DNA from: an uncultured Prevotella sp.
Lineage (GTDB): Bacteria > Bacteroidota > Bacteroidia > Bacteroidales > Bacteroidaceae
Length of the DNA: 63,601 bases
Reading direction: 5' to 3'
NCBI GenBank assembly: GCA_902798285.1
Contig: CADBVZ010000012.1
Location: 1 to 63,601, forward strand
The notes below the pieces were generated by a model. That model did not search any database. It saw only the letters and a program-made list of their open reading frames with translations, and was not told the origin of the DNA. The position numbers were made by a program, and so were the translations under genes. Position 1 is the first letter of the stretch, and the number at the start of each line of letters is the position of its first letter. Below, one piece after another: positions 44,499 to 52,805 of this stretch.

Positions 44499-45269
44499 TT
44501 ACTTGGCTTTATCGAGGCTACTCCGCTTAGAGCGGTGATAGGAACGGTAGTCATCGAGTTCTATTTCTACATCGGGCTCTTGGAGTGCACCCTCGCGCGG
44601 CAGCTGCCACTTCAGGTACTTAATGTTGAGTCCGCGGGCTATCCACATACTTTCGTAATAGGTCTGGATGCTTAAGAGACGAGAGGTGAGGGGCGAGAGG
44701 TGAGTATCGTGATAGAGATCCTCCGTGCGCTCGAGAACGGGCAGAAGATTGTGCTCCACCATATATGAAGTATAGGTGAAGAGGAAATTGGAATCGGTCT
44801 TAAGATGGATAATGCCGTCGGCCACGAGGAACTTACGATAGCGCTCCATGAAATAGGTGGAGGTGAGACGCTTGCGGGGGTTTTTCATCTGGGGATCGCT
44901 GAAGGTAAGCCATATCTCGTGCACCTCATCGGGAGCGAAGAATCGCTCGATGATCTCGATGTTGGTGCGCAGGAAAGCCACATTCTTCAGTCCTTCGTTC
45001 AGGGCCTGCGTAGCACCTGTCCACATGCGGGCTCCCTTGATGTCCACACCGATGAAGTTCATATCGGGATATAGCTTGGCTAATTCCACGGTGTATTCGC
45101 CCTTACCACACCCGAGTTCGAGCACGATAGGGTTCTGGTTGTGGAAATACTGCTCATGCCAGTGTCCCTGCATCTCAAAAGGAACATGTTCCACTACCGA
45201 ATAGGGGTACTGGAACACGTTCTCGTAAGTTTCCATGTCGGCGAATTTCGCCAGCTTGCCTTTTCCCAT
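44499..45269 (-). CDS. trmB: tRNA (guanine-N7)-methyltransferase
   Basis: 256 residues from ATG 45269. The SAM-binding motif [16 protein letters not shown] (about 50-65), [12 protein letters not shown], and the substrate motif [11 protein letters not shown] (about 128-138) are typical of TrmB, which modifies G46 of tRNA. A low-complexity insertion (HLSPLTSRL, about residue 190) comes from a CTCACCTCT-type repeat. It is one base from the downstream start of the DUF975 gene at 45270, which lies upstream in transcription. Confidence 0.92.
   Translation of the reverse strand: MGKGKLAKFADMETYENVFQYPYSVVEHVPFEMQGHWHEQYFHNQNPIVLELGCGKGEYTVELAKLYPDMNFIGVDIKGARMWTGATQALNEGLKNVAFLRTNIEIIERFFAPDEVHEIWLTFSDPQMKNPRKRLTSTYFMERYRKFLVADGIIHLKTDSNFLFTYTSYMVEHNLLPVLERTEDLYHDTHLSPLTSRLLSIQTYYESMWIARGLNIKYLKWQLPREGALQEPDVEIELDDYRSYHRSKRSSLDKAK
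44676..44704 (-). repeat. In-frame CTCACCTCT-type low-complexity repeat in trmB
   Basis: On the minus strand the sequence is a run of CTCACCTCTCGCCCCTCACC units, translated as LSPLTSRL. It is not part of the conserved TrmB core. Confidence 0.8.
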
Positions 45270-45890
45270 TTACGCTACGTTAACGTTGTCTTTAATGTCC
45301 TCGTAATAGTGAGCGAAAGTGGTCTCCATATATGGAGACAGGAGGAAGAAGCCGATACCGAGGGTCATGAGGCTGAGGATGATCCAGCCGATAAAACTGA
45401 GTCCCAGCCAGAAGAGCTTCATCTTGTGACCTTTGGTGATCTGCCAACTCTTCATCAGAGCGTCCATAGCACTGATCTGTGGATCGTCCTTCAAGATATA
45501 AGGTGCCATAAACAAGCCGATGCTAAGGATGATACCAGGAATGATGAACAGACAGAGGCCAATAACCAGAGCAATGCAGTAGAGGAACTCCATCAGGAAG
45601 GTACGGATAAAATCCTTGTAACCATCGAAGAGACTCTCATAACGGATGTCCTCCTTACGGATGAGCTTCAGGAAATAAACCGTGTAACCCCACTGGAGCG
45701 GCAGACAAAGCAAAGACCAGATGCCATTGAGGCCCATACCCGTGGGACTCTCACTGCCAAAAGGCAATGTGACAGCCGTGCTGATACCACCCGAAATCAG
45801 GGCTAGAATCAGCGTTGCAATGCACGCCGTGCCCCACTTACCCTCCAAAGAGGCAAGCGCACGATTCTTATAGGTTTGATTGATTCCCAT
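45270..45890 (-). CDS. DUF975 family membrane protein
   Basis: 206 residues, about five membrane spans. The segments NRALASLEGKWGTACIATLI and WQITKGHKMKLFWLGLSFIGW are typical of DUF975. Function unknown. It precedes trmB with no spacing. Confidence 0.8.
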   Translation of the reverse strand: MGINQTYKNRALASLEGKWGTACIATLILALISGGISTAVTLPFGSESPTGMGLNGIWSLLCLPLQWGYTVYFLKLIRKEDIRYESLFDGYKDFIRTFLMEFLYCIALVIGLCLFIIPGIILSIGLFMAPYILKDDPQISAMDALMKSWQITKGHKMKLFWLGLSFIGWIILSLMTLGIGFFLLSPYMETTFAHYYEDIKDNVNVA

Positions 45891-45892
45891 AA

Positions 45893-45920
45893 CTATTTAC
45901 TATTCATTATTCACTATTCA
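45893..45920. repeat. Low-complexity spacer (TATTCACTATTCACTA type)
   Basis: ATTCACTATTCACTACTCA repeats between ilvE and the DUF975 gene. Confidence 0.7.
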
Positions 45921-46937
45921 CTACTCAATCACAACCGTAGTCCAGCCGTGCTTGTCCTCAATCTCGCCATACTGAATACCGCGGAGGGTATCGAAGAGGC
46001 GCTTTGACTGAGGTCCGGGCTTATCGCCAAACGAGTAGCGCTTGCCAGTGTCAAGATCGTCGATGTAAGAAATCGGGCTGATAACGGCTGCGGTTCCGCA
46101 AGCACCAGCCTCCTCGAAGGTTTCGAGCTCCTCCTCAGGAATGGGGCGACGCTCCACCTTCATACCCAGATCCTCAGCCACCTGCATCAGCGACTTGTTG
46201 GTGATAGAGGGCAGGATAGAGGTTGACTCAGGCGTAACGTAGGTATTGTTCTTGATACCAAAGAAGTTAGCAGCACCACACTCATCGATGTACTTCTTCT
46301 CCTTGGCATCGAGATAGAACTCGCAAGCATAACCCTTCTCGTGAGCCAGGTTGTTGGCAAAGAGCGAAGCGGCATAGTTACCACCAACCTTATACTTACC
46401 AGTGCCGAGAGGAGCCGAACGGTCGTAGTCGCGAACAATCACATAAGGATTGCTTGAGAAACCACCCTTGAAGTAAGGACCTACGGGCGTTACGAAGATG
46501 AGGAAGCAATACTCCTTAGCGGGGTGAACACCTACCTGGGCACTCGTACCAATGAGCAACGGACGGATATAGAGTGTGGCTCCGCTCTCGTAAGTGGGGA
46601 TCCACTCCTGATTCAGACGAACTACCTTCTTCACCATCTCTGTGAAAAGTTCGGTAGAAACCTCGGGCATCATAATACCACGGCATGTGCTCTGCAGACG
46701 CTTGGCATTCTCGTCAACACGGAATACGCGCACCTTGCCATCAGGGCAACGATAGGCCTTAAGACCCTCGAAAGCCTCCTGACCATAATGCAGACATGTA
46801 GCAGCCATGTGCAGGTTGAGATACTCATCGGAGCAAACTTCGATTTCGCCCCATTTGCCGTCGCGATAGTAGCAACGAACGTTGTAGTCGGTCTTCATGT
46901 AGCCAAATGAAAGGCTACCCCAATCTAAATTCTTCAT
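45921..46937 (-). CDS. ilvE: Branched-chain amino acid aminotransferase
   Basis: 338 residues from ATG 46937. Class IV PLP fold; the Schiff-base Lys is in GTGKYKVGGNYAAS (about 195), with the ECGAANFF and ACGTAAVISPI signatures of IlvE. It makes or degrades leucine, isoleucine and valine. It stands alone with its own promoter. Confidence 0.95.
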   Translation of the reverse strand: MKNLDWGSLSFGYMKTDYNVRCYYRDGKWGEIEVCSDEYLNLHMAATCLHYGQEAFEGLKAYRCPDGKVRVFRVDENAKRLQSTCRGIMMPEVSTELFTEMVKKVVRLNQEWIPTYESGATLYIRPLLIGTSAQVGVHPAKEYCFLIFVTPVGPYFKGGFSSNPYVIVRDYDRSAPLGTGKYKVGGNYAASLFANNLAHEKGYACEFYLDAKEKKYIDECGAANFFGIKNNTYVTPESTSILPSITNKSLMQVAEDLGMKVERRPIPEEELETFEEAGACGTAAVISPISYIDDLDTGKRYSFGDKPGPQSKRLFDTLRGIQYGEIEDKHGWTTVVIE

Positions 46938-46973
46938 ATCGTTTCAATACTGTTAAAGTTTCAATTCTGCTTG

Positions 46974-47005
46974 CAAAAGTACACATTATATTGTAAATAT
47001 GCAAC
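46974..47005 (-). promoter_or_regulatory. Promoter of ilvE
   Basis: On the minus strand: -33 GTTG (47002-47005), a 20-bp spacer, and -7 TACTTTTG (46974-46981). Confidence 0.65.
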
Positions 47006-47052
47006 AAAAAGCGGATAAAAGTGATGAAATGACAGTTTTTGGGACGAATGGA

Positions 47053-47244
47053 TCAATCCTGAGCCAGGATTTTCTTGATTTCCTCGTCGGTTTTCGTCAG
47101 TTTATCCTTGCAGAGCTTAATGAGTTCCTGTGCACGTTTCAGCTGCTCTGACATCTGATCGATATCGAGTTCATCATTCTCCATCTTGCGGACGATGGAT
47201 TGGAGTTCCGCATAAGCGGCTTCGTATTTCAGTTCTTTTTCCAT
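47053..47244 (-). CDS. xseB: Exodeoxyribonuclease VII small subunit
   Basis: 63 residues. The pattern YEAAYAELQSIVRKMENDEL then a helical SEQLKRAQELIKLCKDKL is the whole XseB domain. It pairs with XseA, encoded 18 bp upstream in the operon, to degrade single-stranded DNA. Confidence 0.93.
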   Translation of the reverse strand: MEKELKYEAAYAELQSIVRKMENDELDIDQMSEQLKRAQELIKLCKDKLTKTDEEIKKILAQD

Positions 47245-47262
47245 TGTGAAATGAATTGGTTT

Positions 47263-48534
47263 CTATTTGTTCCCCTCCTGAGTAACTACAGAATGGATGG
47301 CTCCGTTGGCGAGGCGGGTTTCGATTTCATCGCCAGCCTTCAGAGCCGTGGCATCTTTCACGGCACGGCCATTGTGGAGCGTGATGCTATAGCCGCGCTT
47401 CAACAGCAGTTGGGGGTCGAGAGCCTTCAACTTCTCCTCCATTAGCTGCAAACGATGGTTCTCAGCCAGCAATCGGCGCTCCAAGAGCATAGGGATGCGT
47501 TGGCTCATCGTATCAATCTTAGCCTCCTGACGCGTCTTAACGATGGAGAAAAGGCGGGGGATAGCCTCGGAGACGATGGTGAGTTGAGAATGGAGCATGG
47601 AGAGTTTTTGCTGCGCGTAGCGGGTGATGAGCTCTTGTGAGCCATTGATGACATCGAGTACTTCCTTAAGATGCTCAATGAGGAATGCGGCAGCTGCCGT
47701 TGGAGTTTTCACTCGCGTATGTGATATCATGTCGAGGATACTCTCATCGCGCTCGTGGCCGATACCTGTAATAATAGGTAGGGGGAAGTTGGCTACATTC
47801 TCGGCTAATGCCAAGGTATCAAAGCCACTCATGTCGCTTGTAGCACCGCCGCCACGGATAATCACTACGCAATCGAATTTAGAGGTGAGAGGTGAGAAGC
47901 TAGAGGTGAGAGAATAGATTTTTTCTAAAGCAGCGATGATGCTTTGTTCTACCCCTTCTCCTTGCATGATGGCAGGGAAGAGCTGGGTTTGGAATTGGAA
48001 TCCGTAGGGGTTATCACTGAGTTGGTTGCAGAAGTCGCCATAGCCGGCAGCCGTCTGACTCGAAATGACGGCGATTTGTTGGCAGAAAGGCGGTAAGGTG
48101 AGTTCCTTTTGAAGATCGAACACACCTTCGGCCTTGAGTTGGCGGATAATCTCCTGGCGCTTGCGGGCCATATCGCCCAAGGTATATTCTGGATTGATAT
48201 CGGTAACAATCCAAGAGAATCCGTAAGCCTCATGGAACTGCGCATAAACCTTCAGGAGCACCTTCATGCCGGCATGGAGCTGTTGACCCGTGGTGCGCTC
48301 GAAATAGGGGTGGATGACTGCCCATTTGTTAGCCCAACACTTGGCGGGGGCTTTAGCCACAGGGGTGGCCGTTCGCTCATCCTTCTGAATCAGTTCCATA
48401 TAGCAATGCCCCCTCAACTCGCGACATTCGGACAATTCGGCCTCTACCCAATATTCATCGGGCATCTCGCACTCGATGGTTTCGCGAACCATCTGATTGA
48501 GCTCTAACAATGAATGGAACTTTTCTTCACTCAT
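47263..48534 (-). CDS. xseA: Exodeoxyribonuclease VII large subunit
   Basis: 423 residues from ATG 48534 (the GTG/ATG five codons earlier is less likely). An N-terminal OB-fold (about 1-100; CYMELIQKDERT), then the catalytic domain (about 120-340; VISSQTAAGYGDF, VIIRGGGATSD, GIGHERDES, THTRVKTPTAAA-like SHTRVKTPTAAAAFLI) and a C-terminal helix. A low-complexity insertion SLTSSFSPLTSK (about 205-216) comes from the CTCACCTCT repeat. Confidence 0.93.
   Translation of the reverse strand: MSEEKFHSLLELNQMVRETIECEMPDEYWVEAELSECRELRGHCYMELIQKDERTATPVAKAPAKCWANKWAVIHPYFERTTGQQLHAGMKVLLKVYAQFHEAYGFSWIVTDINPEYTLGDMARKRQEIIRQLKAEGVFDLQKELTLPPFCQQIAVISSQTAAGYGDFCNQLSDNPYGFQFQTQLFPAIMQGEGVEQSIIAALEKIYSLTSSFSPLTSKFDCVVIIRGGGATSDMSGFDTLALAENVANFPLPIITGIGHERDESILDMISHTRVKTPTAAAAFLIEHLKEVLDVINGSQELITRYAQQKLSMLHSQLTIVSEAIPRLFSIVKTRQEAKIDTMSQRIPMLLERRLLAENHRLQLMEEKLKALDPQLLLKRGYSITLHNGRAVKDATALKAGDEIETRLANGAIHSVVTQEGNK
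47881..47911 (-). repeat. In-frame CTCACCTCT-type low-complexity repeat in xseA
   Basis: On the minus strand: CTCTCACCTCTAGCTTCTC and ACCTCTCACCTCT, translated as SLTSSFSPLTS. It lies between two conserved blocks of the catalytic domain. Confidence 0.8.
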
Positions 48535-48535
48535 A

Positions 48536-48580
48536 ACTTCACTAACCACTAACCACTAACCGCTAACCCCTAATCACTAA
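48536..48580. repeat. Low-complexity spacer (CACTAACC type)
   Basis: CACTAACCACTAACCACTAA and following units separate xseA from the subtilase gene. Confidence 0.8.
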
Positions 48581-50031
48581 TGACTCACTCTTCCCACCAT
48601 ATAGGCTCGCCAGAAGTTGGGCATGCCATAGCCGTAGATATTATCGGGTTTTTCGTAGCCATTGCTAGTTTGGCGCACGAGGTTGATAATCTGCAAAGCC
48701 GTCTTCTCAGGGAAAGCCTGCCACAGACAAGCCACAAGGCCCGCTACCACGGGAGTTGAGAACGAGGTGCCCATATCTCTGGTGATAGAGCCTCGCCCTG
48801 AGATGAGCGCAGTGGGACTGCCCAAGGCCATAACATCGGGTTTGACACGTCCGTCTTGCGTAGGACCTACACCACTGAAAGGTGCATTCTTCTTCTCCAA
48901 ATTGAGGGCGCCAACGGTGATGATGTCGTGCGCATCGGCTGGGAACACAATCTTCTTCCACGGTCCCATACCAGAATTACCTGCGGAATTAACGAGAACA
49001 ATACCCTTCTGAGCCAGCATAGAAGCCGTATGCGAGATGAAAGAGGTGTTTCCATCGAGATCGCGCTGATGGTAGTAGTTGGGGTGATTGTCGTAGTCGT
49101 TATAGCCTAAGCTGCTGCTGATAATGTCGACGCCAACGGAGTCGGCAAACTCAGCCGCCATGGCCCAGTAATCCTCTTCTACGGGTTGCTCCGTTTGCTG
49201 GTCTTCGCAGCGCAATAGCCAATAATGGGCCTCTGGGGCACTGCCAATCAGCACCTCGGGTTCGTTGGCTGCCATAGCCGAGAGCACCTTTGTGCCATGA
49301 TCGGTTTCCTGATAGAAATAAGGGCTGTTAGGATATACAAAATCCTTTACTCCCACAATGTCGGCATGTTGAAAAGCTGGAATGACGTCGCAATTCTGGA
49401 AACCACCATCGAGCACGGCAATGGTTATGCCTTGGCCTTGTAGGCCGATGTTGTGTAACCGTTGTCCACCCAGCATCTCAATCTGCTCCCTTCCATTACC
49501 ATAGCGATTAGTTTTTACACTATCCCAAGGGTTGAAACCGTTGTGGGCACTGGTTTTGATGAAGCGGTTGATGCTATCGGGCGATGTCCACACCATCTCT
49601 GCTCTCTTGACACAATCGAGTTGGGAAAGACGGTTGAGAAGTGTGGTGTCGTTGGCTCGTACCAATACCGTATTGTTCCATCGCGATGTGCCGATAATGG
49701 TGCTTTGCATCGTGCCTCGTTTGTTGTTTCTGCCGGCTTCGTAGCATGTTTTCTCGAACTGCTTCAGGTATCGGCTACTGACGGGAAGATCAGTAGAATC
49801 GACAGGGAGCCCCTGGCGCTTGCGCCTTTCGATGGACTTATGGGTGAGCCATCGTGAGGGGTGCTCGATAGAATAGGGGGAGCCTTGCTTATCTTTCAGC
49901 GTATAGCGCCAGATATAGTATTTGCCCCCAGGATACTTAATCTTGGGACTTCTGATGGCGCTGGCTTCAGGGATGCATACCAGGGCAAAAATCAGAGAAA
50001 TAAGAAACAAAAAACGACTTCTCAGACGCAT
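48577..50031 (-). CDS. S8 family subtilisin-like serine protease
   Basis: 484 residues from ATG 50031 (signal peptide LFLISLIFALVCIPEASA). Catalytic Asp in ITIAVLDGGF, His in DHGTKVLSAMAA, and Ser in DMGTSFSTPVVAGL; the oxyanion Asn is in NSAGNSG. The segment before the domain (about 25-165) replaces a standard I9 prodomain. No C-terminal sorting domain is visible. It is a secreted or periplasmic protease, target unknown. Confidence 0.9.
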   Translation of the reverse strand: MRLRSRFLFLISLIFALVCIPEASAIRSPKIKYPGGKYYIWRYTLKDKQGSPYSIEHPSRWLTHKSIERRKRQGLPVDSTDLPVSSRYLKQFEKTCYEAGRNNKRGTMQSTIIGTSRWNNTVLVRANDTTLLNRLSQLDCVKRAEMVWTSPDSINRFIKTSAHNGFNPWDSVKTNRYGNGREQIEMLGGQRLHNIGLQGQGITIAVLDGGFQNCDVIPAFQHADIVGVKDFVYPNSPYFYQETDHGTKVLSAMAANEPEVLIGSAPEAHYWLLRCEDQQTEQPVEEDYWAMAAEFADSVGVDIISSSLGYNDYDNHPNYYHQRDLDGNTSFISHTASMLAQKGIVLVNSAGNSGMGPWKKIVFPADAHDIITVGALNLEKKNAPFSGVGPTQDGRVKPDVMALGSPTALISGRGSITRDMGTSFSTPVVAGLVACLWQAFPEKTALQIINLVRQTSNGYEKPDNIYGYGMPNFWRAYMVGRVSH

Positions 50032-50119
50032 AACGAGTGCAAAGGTACTAAAAGACGGGTAAATAAATGGTATGTTTGAATTGAAGTTTGCAAAGATTAA
50101 CATTGCAAAGGCTCGAGGA

Positions 50120-50151
50120 TTTGGCAGTCTCGTTTTTTTGTATTACCTTTG
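50120..50151 (+). promoter_or_regulatory. Promoter of the MATE operon
   Basis: -33 TTTG (50120-50123), a 20-bp spacer, and -7 TACCTTTG (50144-50151). Confidence 0.85.
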
Positions 50152-50176
50152 CACCGTTTTTTAATAAGGTATAAGA

Positions 50177-51541
50177 ATGAAGGATAATAAACAGGCTGCA
50201 CTTGAGTTGGGACAGAAGCCCGTGGGGCGACTGCTATGGCAGTATGCCTTGCCCGCCATTGTAGCCATGACGGCATCGAGCCTTTATAACATCATCGACC
50301 GTGCCATGATAGGTCAGATCGTGGGCCCTGAGGCCATTGCGGGTCTCGGCATCACTTTCCCCTTTATGAACTTGAGCGCGGCATTCGGAGCAGCGGTAGG
50401 CGTGGGCTCCTCAGCATGTATTAGTGTGAAACTTGGTCAGCAGGACTATAAAACGGCCGGACACATATTAGGTAATACGGTAACGCTGAACCTGATTATC
50501 GGTTTCCTATTTATGGTAATGAGTCTGATATTCCTGAACCCGATTCTCCGGTTCTTTGGTGCTTCTGAAGTAACGTTACCCTACGCTCGCGAGTTCATGA
50601 TCGTGATATTGCTGGGCAATATGGTGACTCACATGTATTTCGGCTTGAATGCCGTGTTGCGAGCCGCTGGAAAACCAAAGCATGCCATGTACTCCGTACT
50701 CTTCACGGTGGCCATGAATATTCTGCTGGTCATCACCTTTGTATGGTGGTTCCGCTGGGGAATCCGTGGTGCGGCTCTGGCTACGGTCACTTCGCAATCG
50801 CTGGCGCTTTGCTGGCAATTGTATCTCTTCTCGAATAAGAACGAGATTCTGCACCTGAAGCGCGGCATATACAGATTGAAGAAGCAATTGGTAAGCAATA
50901 TCATAGCCATTGGTATATCGCCCTTTTTGATGAACGTCACCTCGTGTGTCATCGTGATCTTCATGAATAATCAATTCGTGCACTATGGTGGCGATATGGC
51001 TGTGGGTGCTTATTCAATAGCCAACTCGGTGGTGATGATGTTCTTTATGTTTGTGATGGGCGTGTGTCAGGGCATGCAACCCATTGTGGGCTATAACTAT
51101 GGTGCTGAGAAATACGACCGCATGCTGCGTTGTCTGTATCTGGCTATTGCTTGCGCCACAGCTATCCTGTTGGTAGGTTGGACTCTCTCTATGCTGTTCC
51201 CAAGGGAGATAGCCCGTATTTTTACTACCGACGAGACACTGATGAATATGGCTGCCCGTGGTATCAAACTCGATATGTTGGTGTTCTTCGTGGTTGGTTC
51301 GCAGGCCACCATCACCCACTTCTTCCAGAGTATTGGTAAGGTGAAAGTCTCAATATTCCTCTCGCTATCGCGCCAGTTGTTCCTACTGTTGCCGATGGCA
51401 TTCGTATTCCCGCTCTTCTGGGATCTCGATGGCGTGTGGTACTCGATGCCAGCCAGTGACTTTGGCTCGTTTGCCATGACGATACCGATGCTCATGTGGT
51501 ATATGAAAAAATTCAAGGCTTATGGACAAGATAATCATTAA
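50177..51541 (+). CDS. MATE family efflux transporter
   Basis: 454 residues, twelve spans in two homologous halves. The N-terminus ALELGQKPVGRLLWQYALPA and the NIIDRAMIGQIVGPEAIAGL segment are typical of MATE/MepA-like transporters, which export cationic drugs by sodium or proton antiport. It overlaps the next gene by 20 bases. Confidence 0.92.
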   Translation: MKDNKQAALELGQKPVGRLLWQYALPAIVAMTASSLYNIIDRAMIGQIVGPEAIAGLGITFPFMNLSAAFGAAVGVGSSACISVKLGQQDYKTAGHILGNTVTLNLIIGFLFMVMSLIFLNPILRFFGASEVTLPYAREFMIVILLGNMVTHMYFGLNAVLRAAGKPKHAMYSVLFTVAMNILLVITFVWWFRWGIRGAALATVTSQSLALCWQLYLFSNKNEILHLKRGIYRLKKQLVSNIIAIGISPFLMNVTSCVIVIFMNNQFVHYGGDMAVGAYSIANSVVMMFFMFVMGVCQGMQPIVGYNYGAEKYDRMLRCLYLAIACATAILLVGWTLSMLFPREIARIFTTDETLMNMAARGIKLDMLVFFVVGSQATITHFFQSIGKVKVSIFLSLSRQLFLLLPMAFVFPLFWDLDGVWYSMPASDFGSFAMTIPMLMWYMKKFKAYGQDNH

Positions 51542-52139
51542 TGTAGGTAGGCAACTGGGTAGTGGCGGCCATGACATCGGTCGTATGCTGGCCCTCGATT
51601 TCGGTGCTAAATACTATGACCGTGAACTCCTGAATCTGGCTGCCAAGGAAAGCGGATTCTCAGAGAAGATCTTTGAGCAGAACGACGAGAAGAAGGGATT
51701 CTTCCGCGGACTGTTTAATGTACAATCACCTCTGATGGGTGGAGGCAGTATCTATAAGTCAAGTTTTTCGCAGGAAAATCTGTTCCAGTTTCAGAGCGAT
51801 GCCATCAAGAAAGCTGCTGAGGAAGGTTCATGTGTATTCGTAGGGCGTTGTGCCGATTATATCCTTCGAGACTTTAAGAATGTGGTCAACGTGTTTATCA
51901 CCGCCTCGATGGATTTCCGTATCGATCAGGTGATGGCAAGGCGGAATATCTCACAAGACGAGGCTCGCCGTATCATTGAACAGGGAGAGAGCCGTAGGGC
52001 AGAGTATTATAACTATTACACTGGTAAGAAGTGGGGCGCTGCCGAGAGCTATGACTTCTGTATCGATTCGAGCATACTCGGATTGGTGGAAACAGAAAAA
52101 CTGATTGCTGCGTTTATCCGTAAGCGCTTTGAGAAATGA
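51522..52139 (+). CDS. Cytidylate-kinase-like protein
   Basis: 205 residues from ATG 51522. The P-loop-like GRQLGSGGHDIGRMLA, FGAKYYDRELL, and the VFVGRCADYILRD segment are those of the cytidylate_kin2 family. The nucleotide substrate is unproven. It overlaps its neighbours on both sides, so it is translationally coupled with the MATE transporter and the phosphodiesterase. Confidence 0.85.
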   Translation: MDKIIINVGRQLGSGGHDIGRMLALDFGAKYYDRELLNLAAKESGFSEKIFEQNDEKKGFFRGLFNVQSPLMGGGSIYKSSFSQENLFQFQSDAIKKAAEEGSCVFVGRCADYILRDFKNVVNVFITASMDFRIDQVMARRNISQDEARRIIEQGESRRAEYYNYYTGKKWGAAESYDFCIDSSILGLVETEKLIAAFIRKRFEK

Positions 52140-52633
52140 AGAGAATAGGTATATTGAGCGATACGCACAGCTATTGGGACGATAAGTACTTGCACTACTT
52201 TGAACCCTGCGACGAGATATGGCATGCAGGCGATATTGGCAGTGTGGAGGTGGCTGAGAAGCTGGCTGCCTTTCGTCCGTTTAGAGCCGTGTGTGGCAAC
52301 TGTGACGGGGGTGACTTGCGATTGATGTATCGCGAGTTGAACCGTTTTAAGTGCGAGGATGTTGACGTGTTGATTAAGCACATCGGCGGTTATCCTGGCA
52401 ACTACGATGCCAGCGTCCGCTCAACACTCTTTGCTAATCCGCCACAGTTATTCGTGGCAGGACATTCGCATATCCTGAAGGTGAAATATGATAAAACCTT
52501 AGGACTGCTTCATATCAACCCTGGTGCTGCTGGCATGCAAGGCTGGCACAAAGACAGGACACTGATACGACTGACCATCGACGGGAAGGAATTCAAGGAT
52601 TTGGAAGTCATTACATTAGGAGATAATCAGTGA
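52136..52633 (+). CDS. YfcE/MJ0936-type metallophosphoesterase
   Basis: 165 residues. Metal-binding motifs ILSDTHSYWD, WHAGDIGS, GNCDG and VAGHSH are all present, matching the calcineurin-like phosphodiesterase family. It likely hydrolyses phosphodiesters in vivo. Start overlaps the previous stop by four bases; its stop overlaps the next start by one base. Confidence 0.9.
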   Translation: MKRIGILSDTHSYWDDKYLHYFEPCDEIWHAGDIGSVEVAEKLAAFRPFRAVCGNCDGGDLRLMYRELNRFKCEDVDVLIKHIGGYPGNYDASVRSTLFANPPQLFVAGHSHILKVKYDKTLGLLHINPGAAGMQGWHKDRTLIRLTIDGKEFKDLEVITLGDNQ

Positions 52634-52803
52634 TGGAGCAGATTTGGACGTTTATAACCACACTGGCGAAGGGTGTAAAACAAGGCGTGAACCAGTATAT
52701 CACCAACGATCTGGAGAACTATGTGCCTTTCTTTATCTTCGCAGCTGTGGTGCTGGTAGGCTCCCAATTATGGAAATTGATTCAAAAGTTTAAAAACAAA
52801 TAG
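52633..52803 (+). CDS. 56-residue single-span membrane protein
   Basis: ATG 52633 overlaps the previous TGA (TGATG), and the frame ends TAG 52803, three bases before rfbB. It has an amphipathic N-terminus (IWTFITTLAKGVKQGV), a span (YVPFFIFAAVVLVGSQLW) and a basic end (KLIQKFKNK). I do not recognise the family. The tight coupling on both sides argues that it is real. Confidence 0.65.
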   Translation: MEQIWTFITTLAKGVKQGVNQYITNDLENYVPFFIFAAVVLVGSQLWKLIQKFKNK

Positions 52804-52805
52804 AA

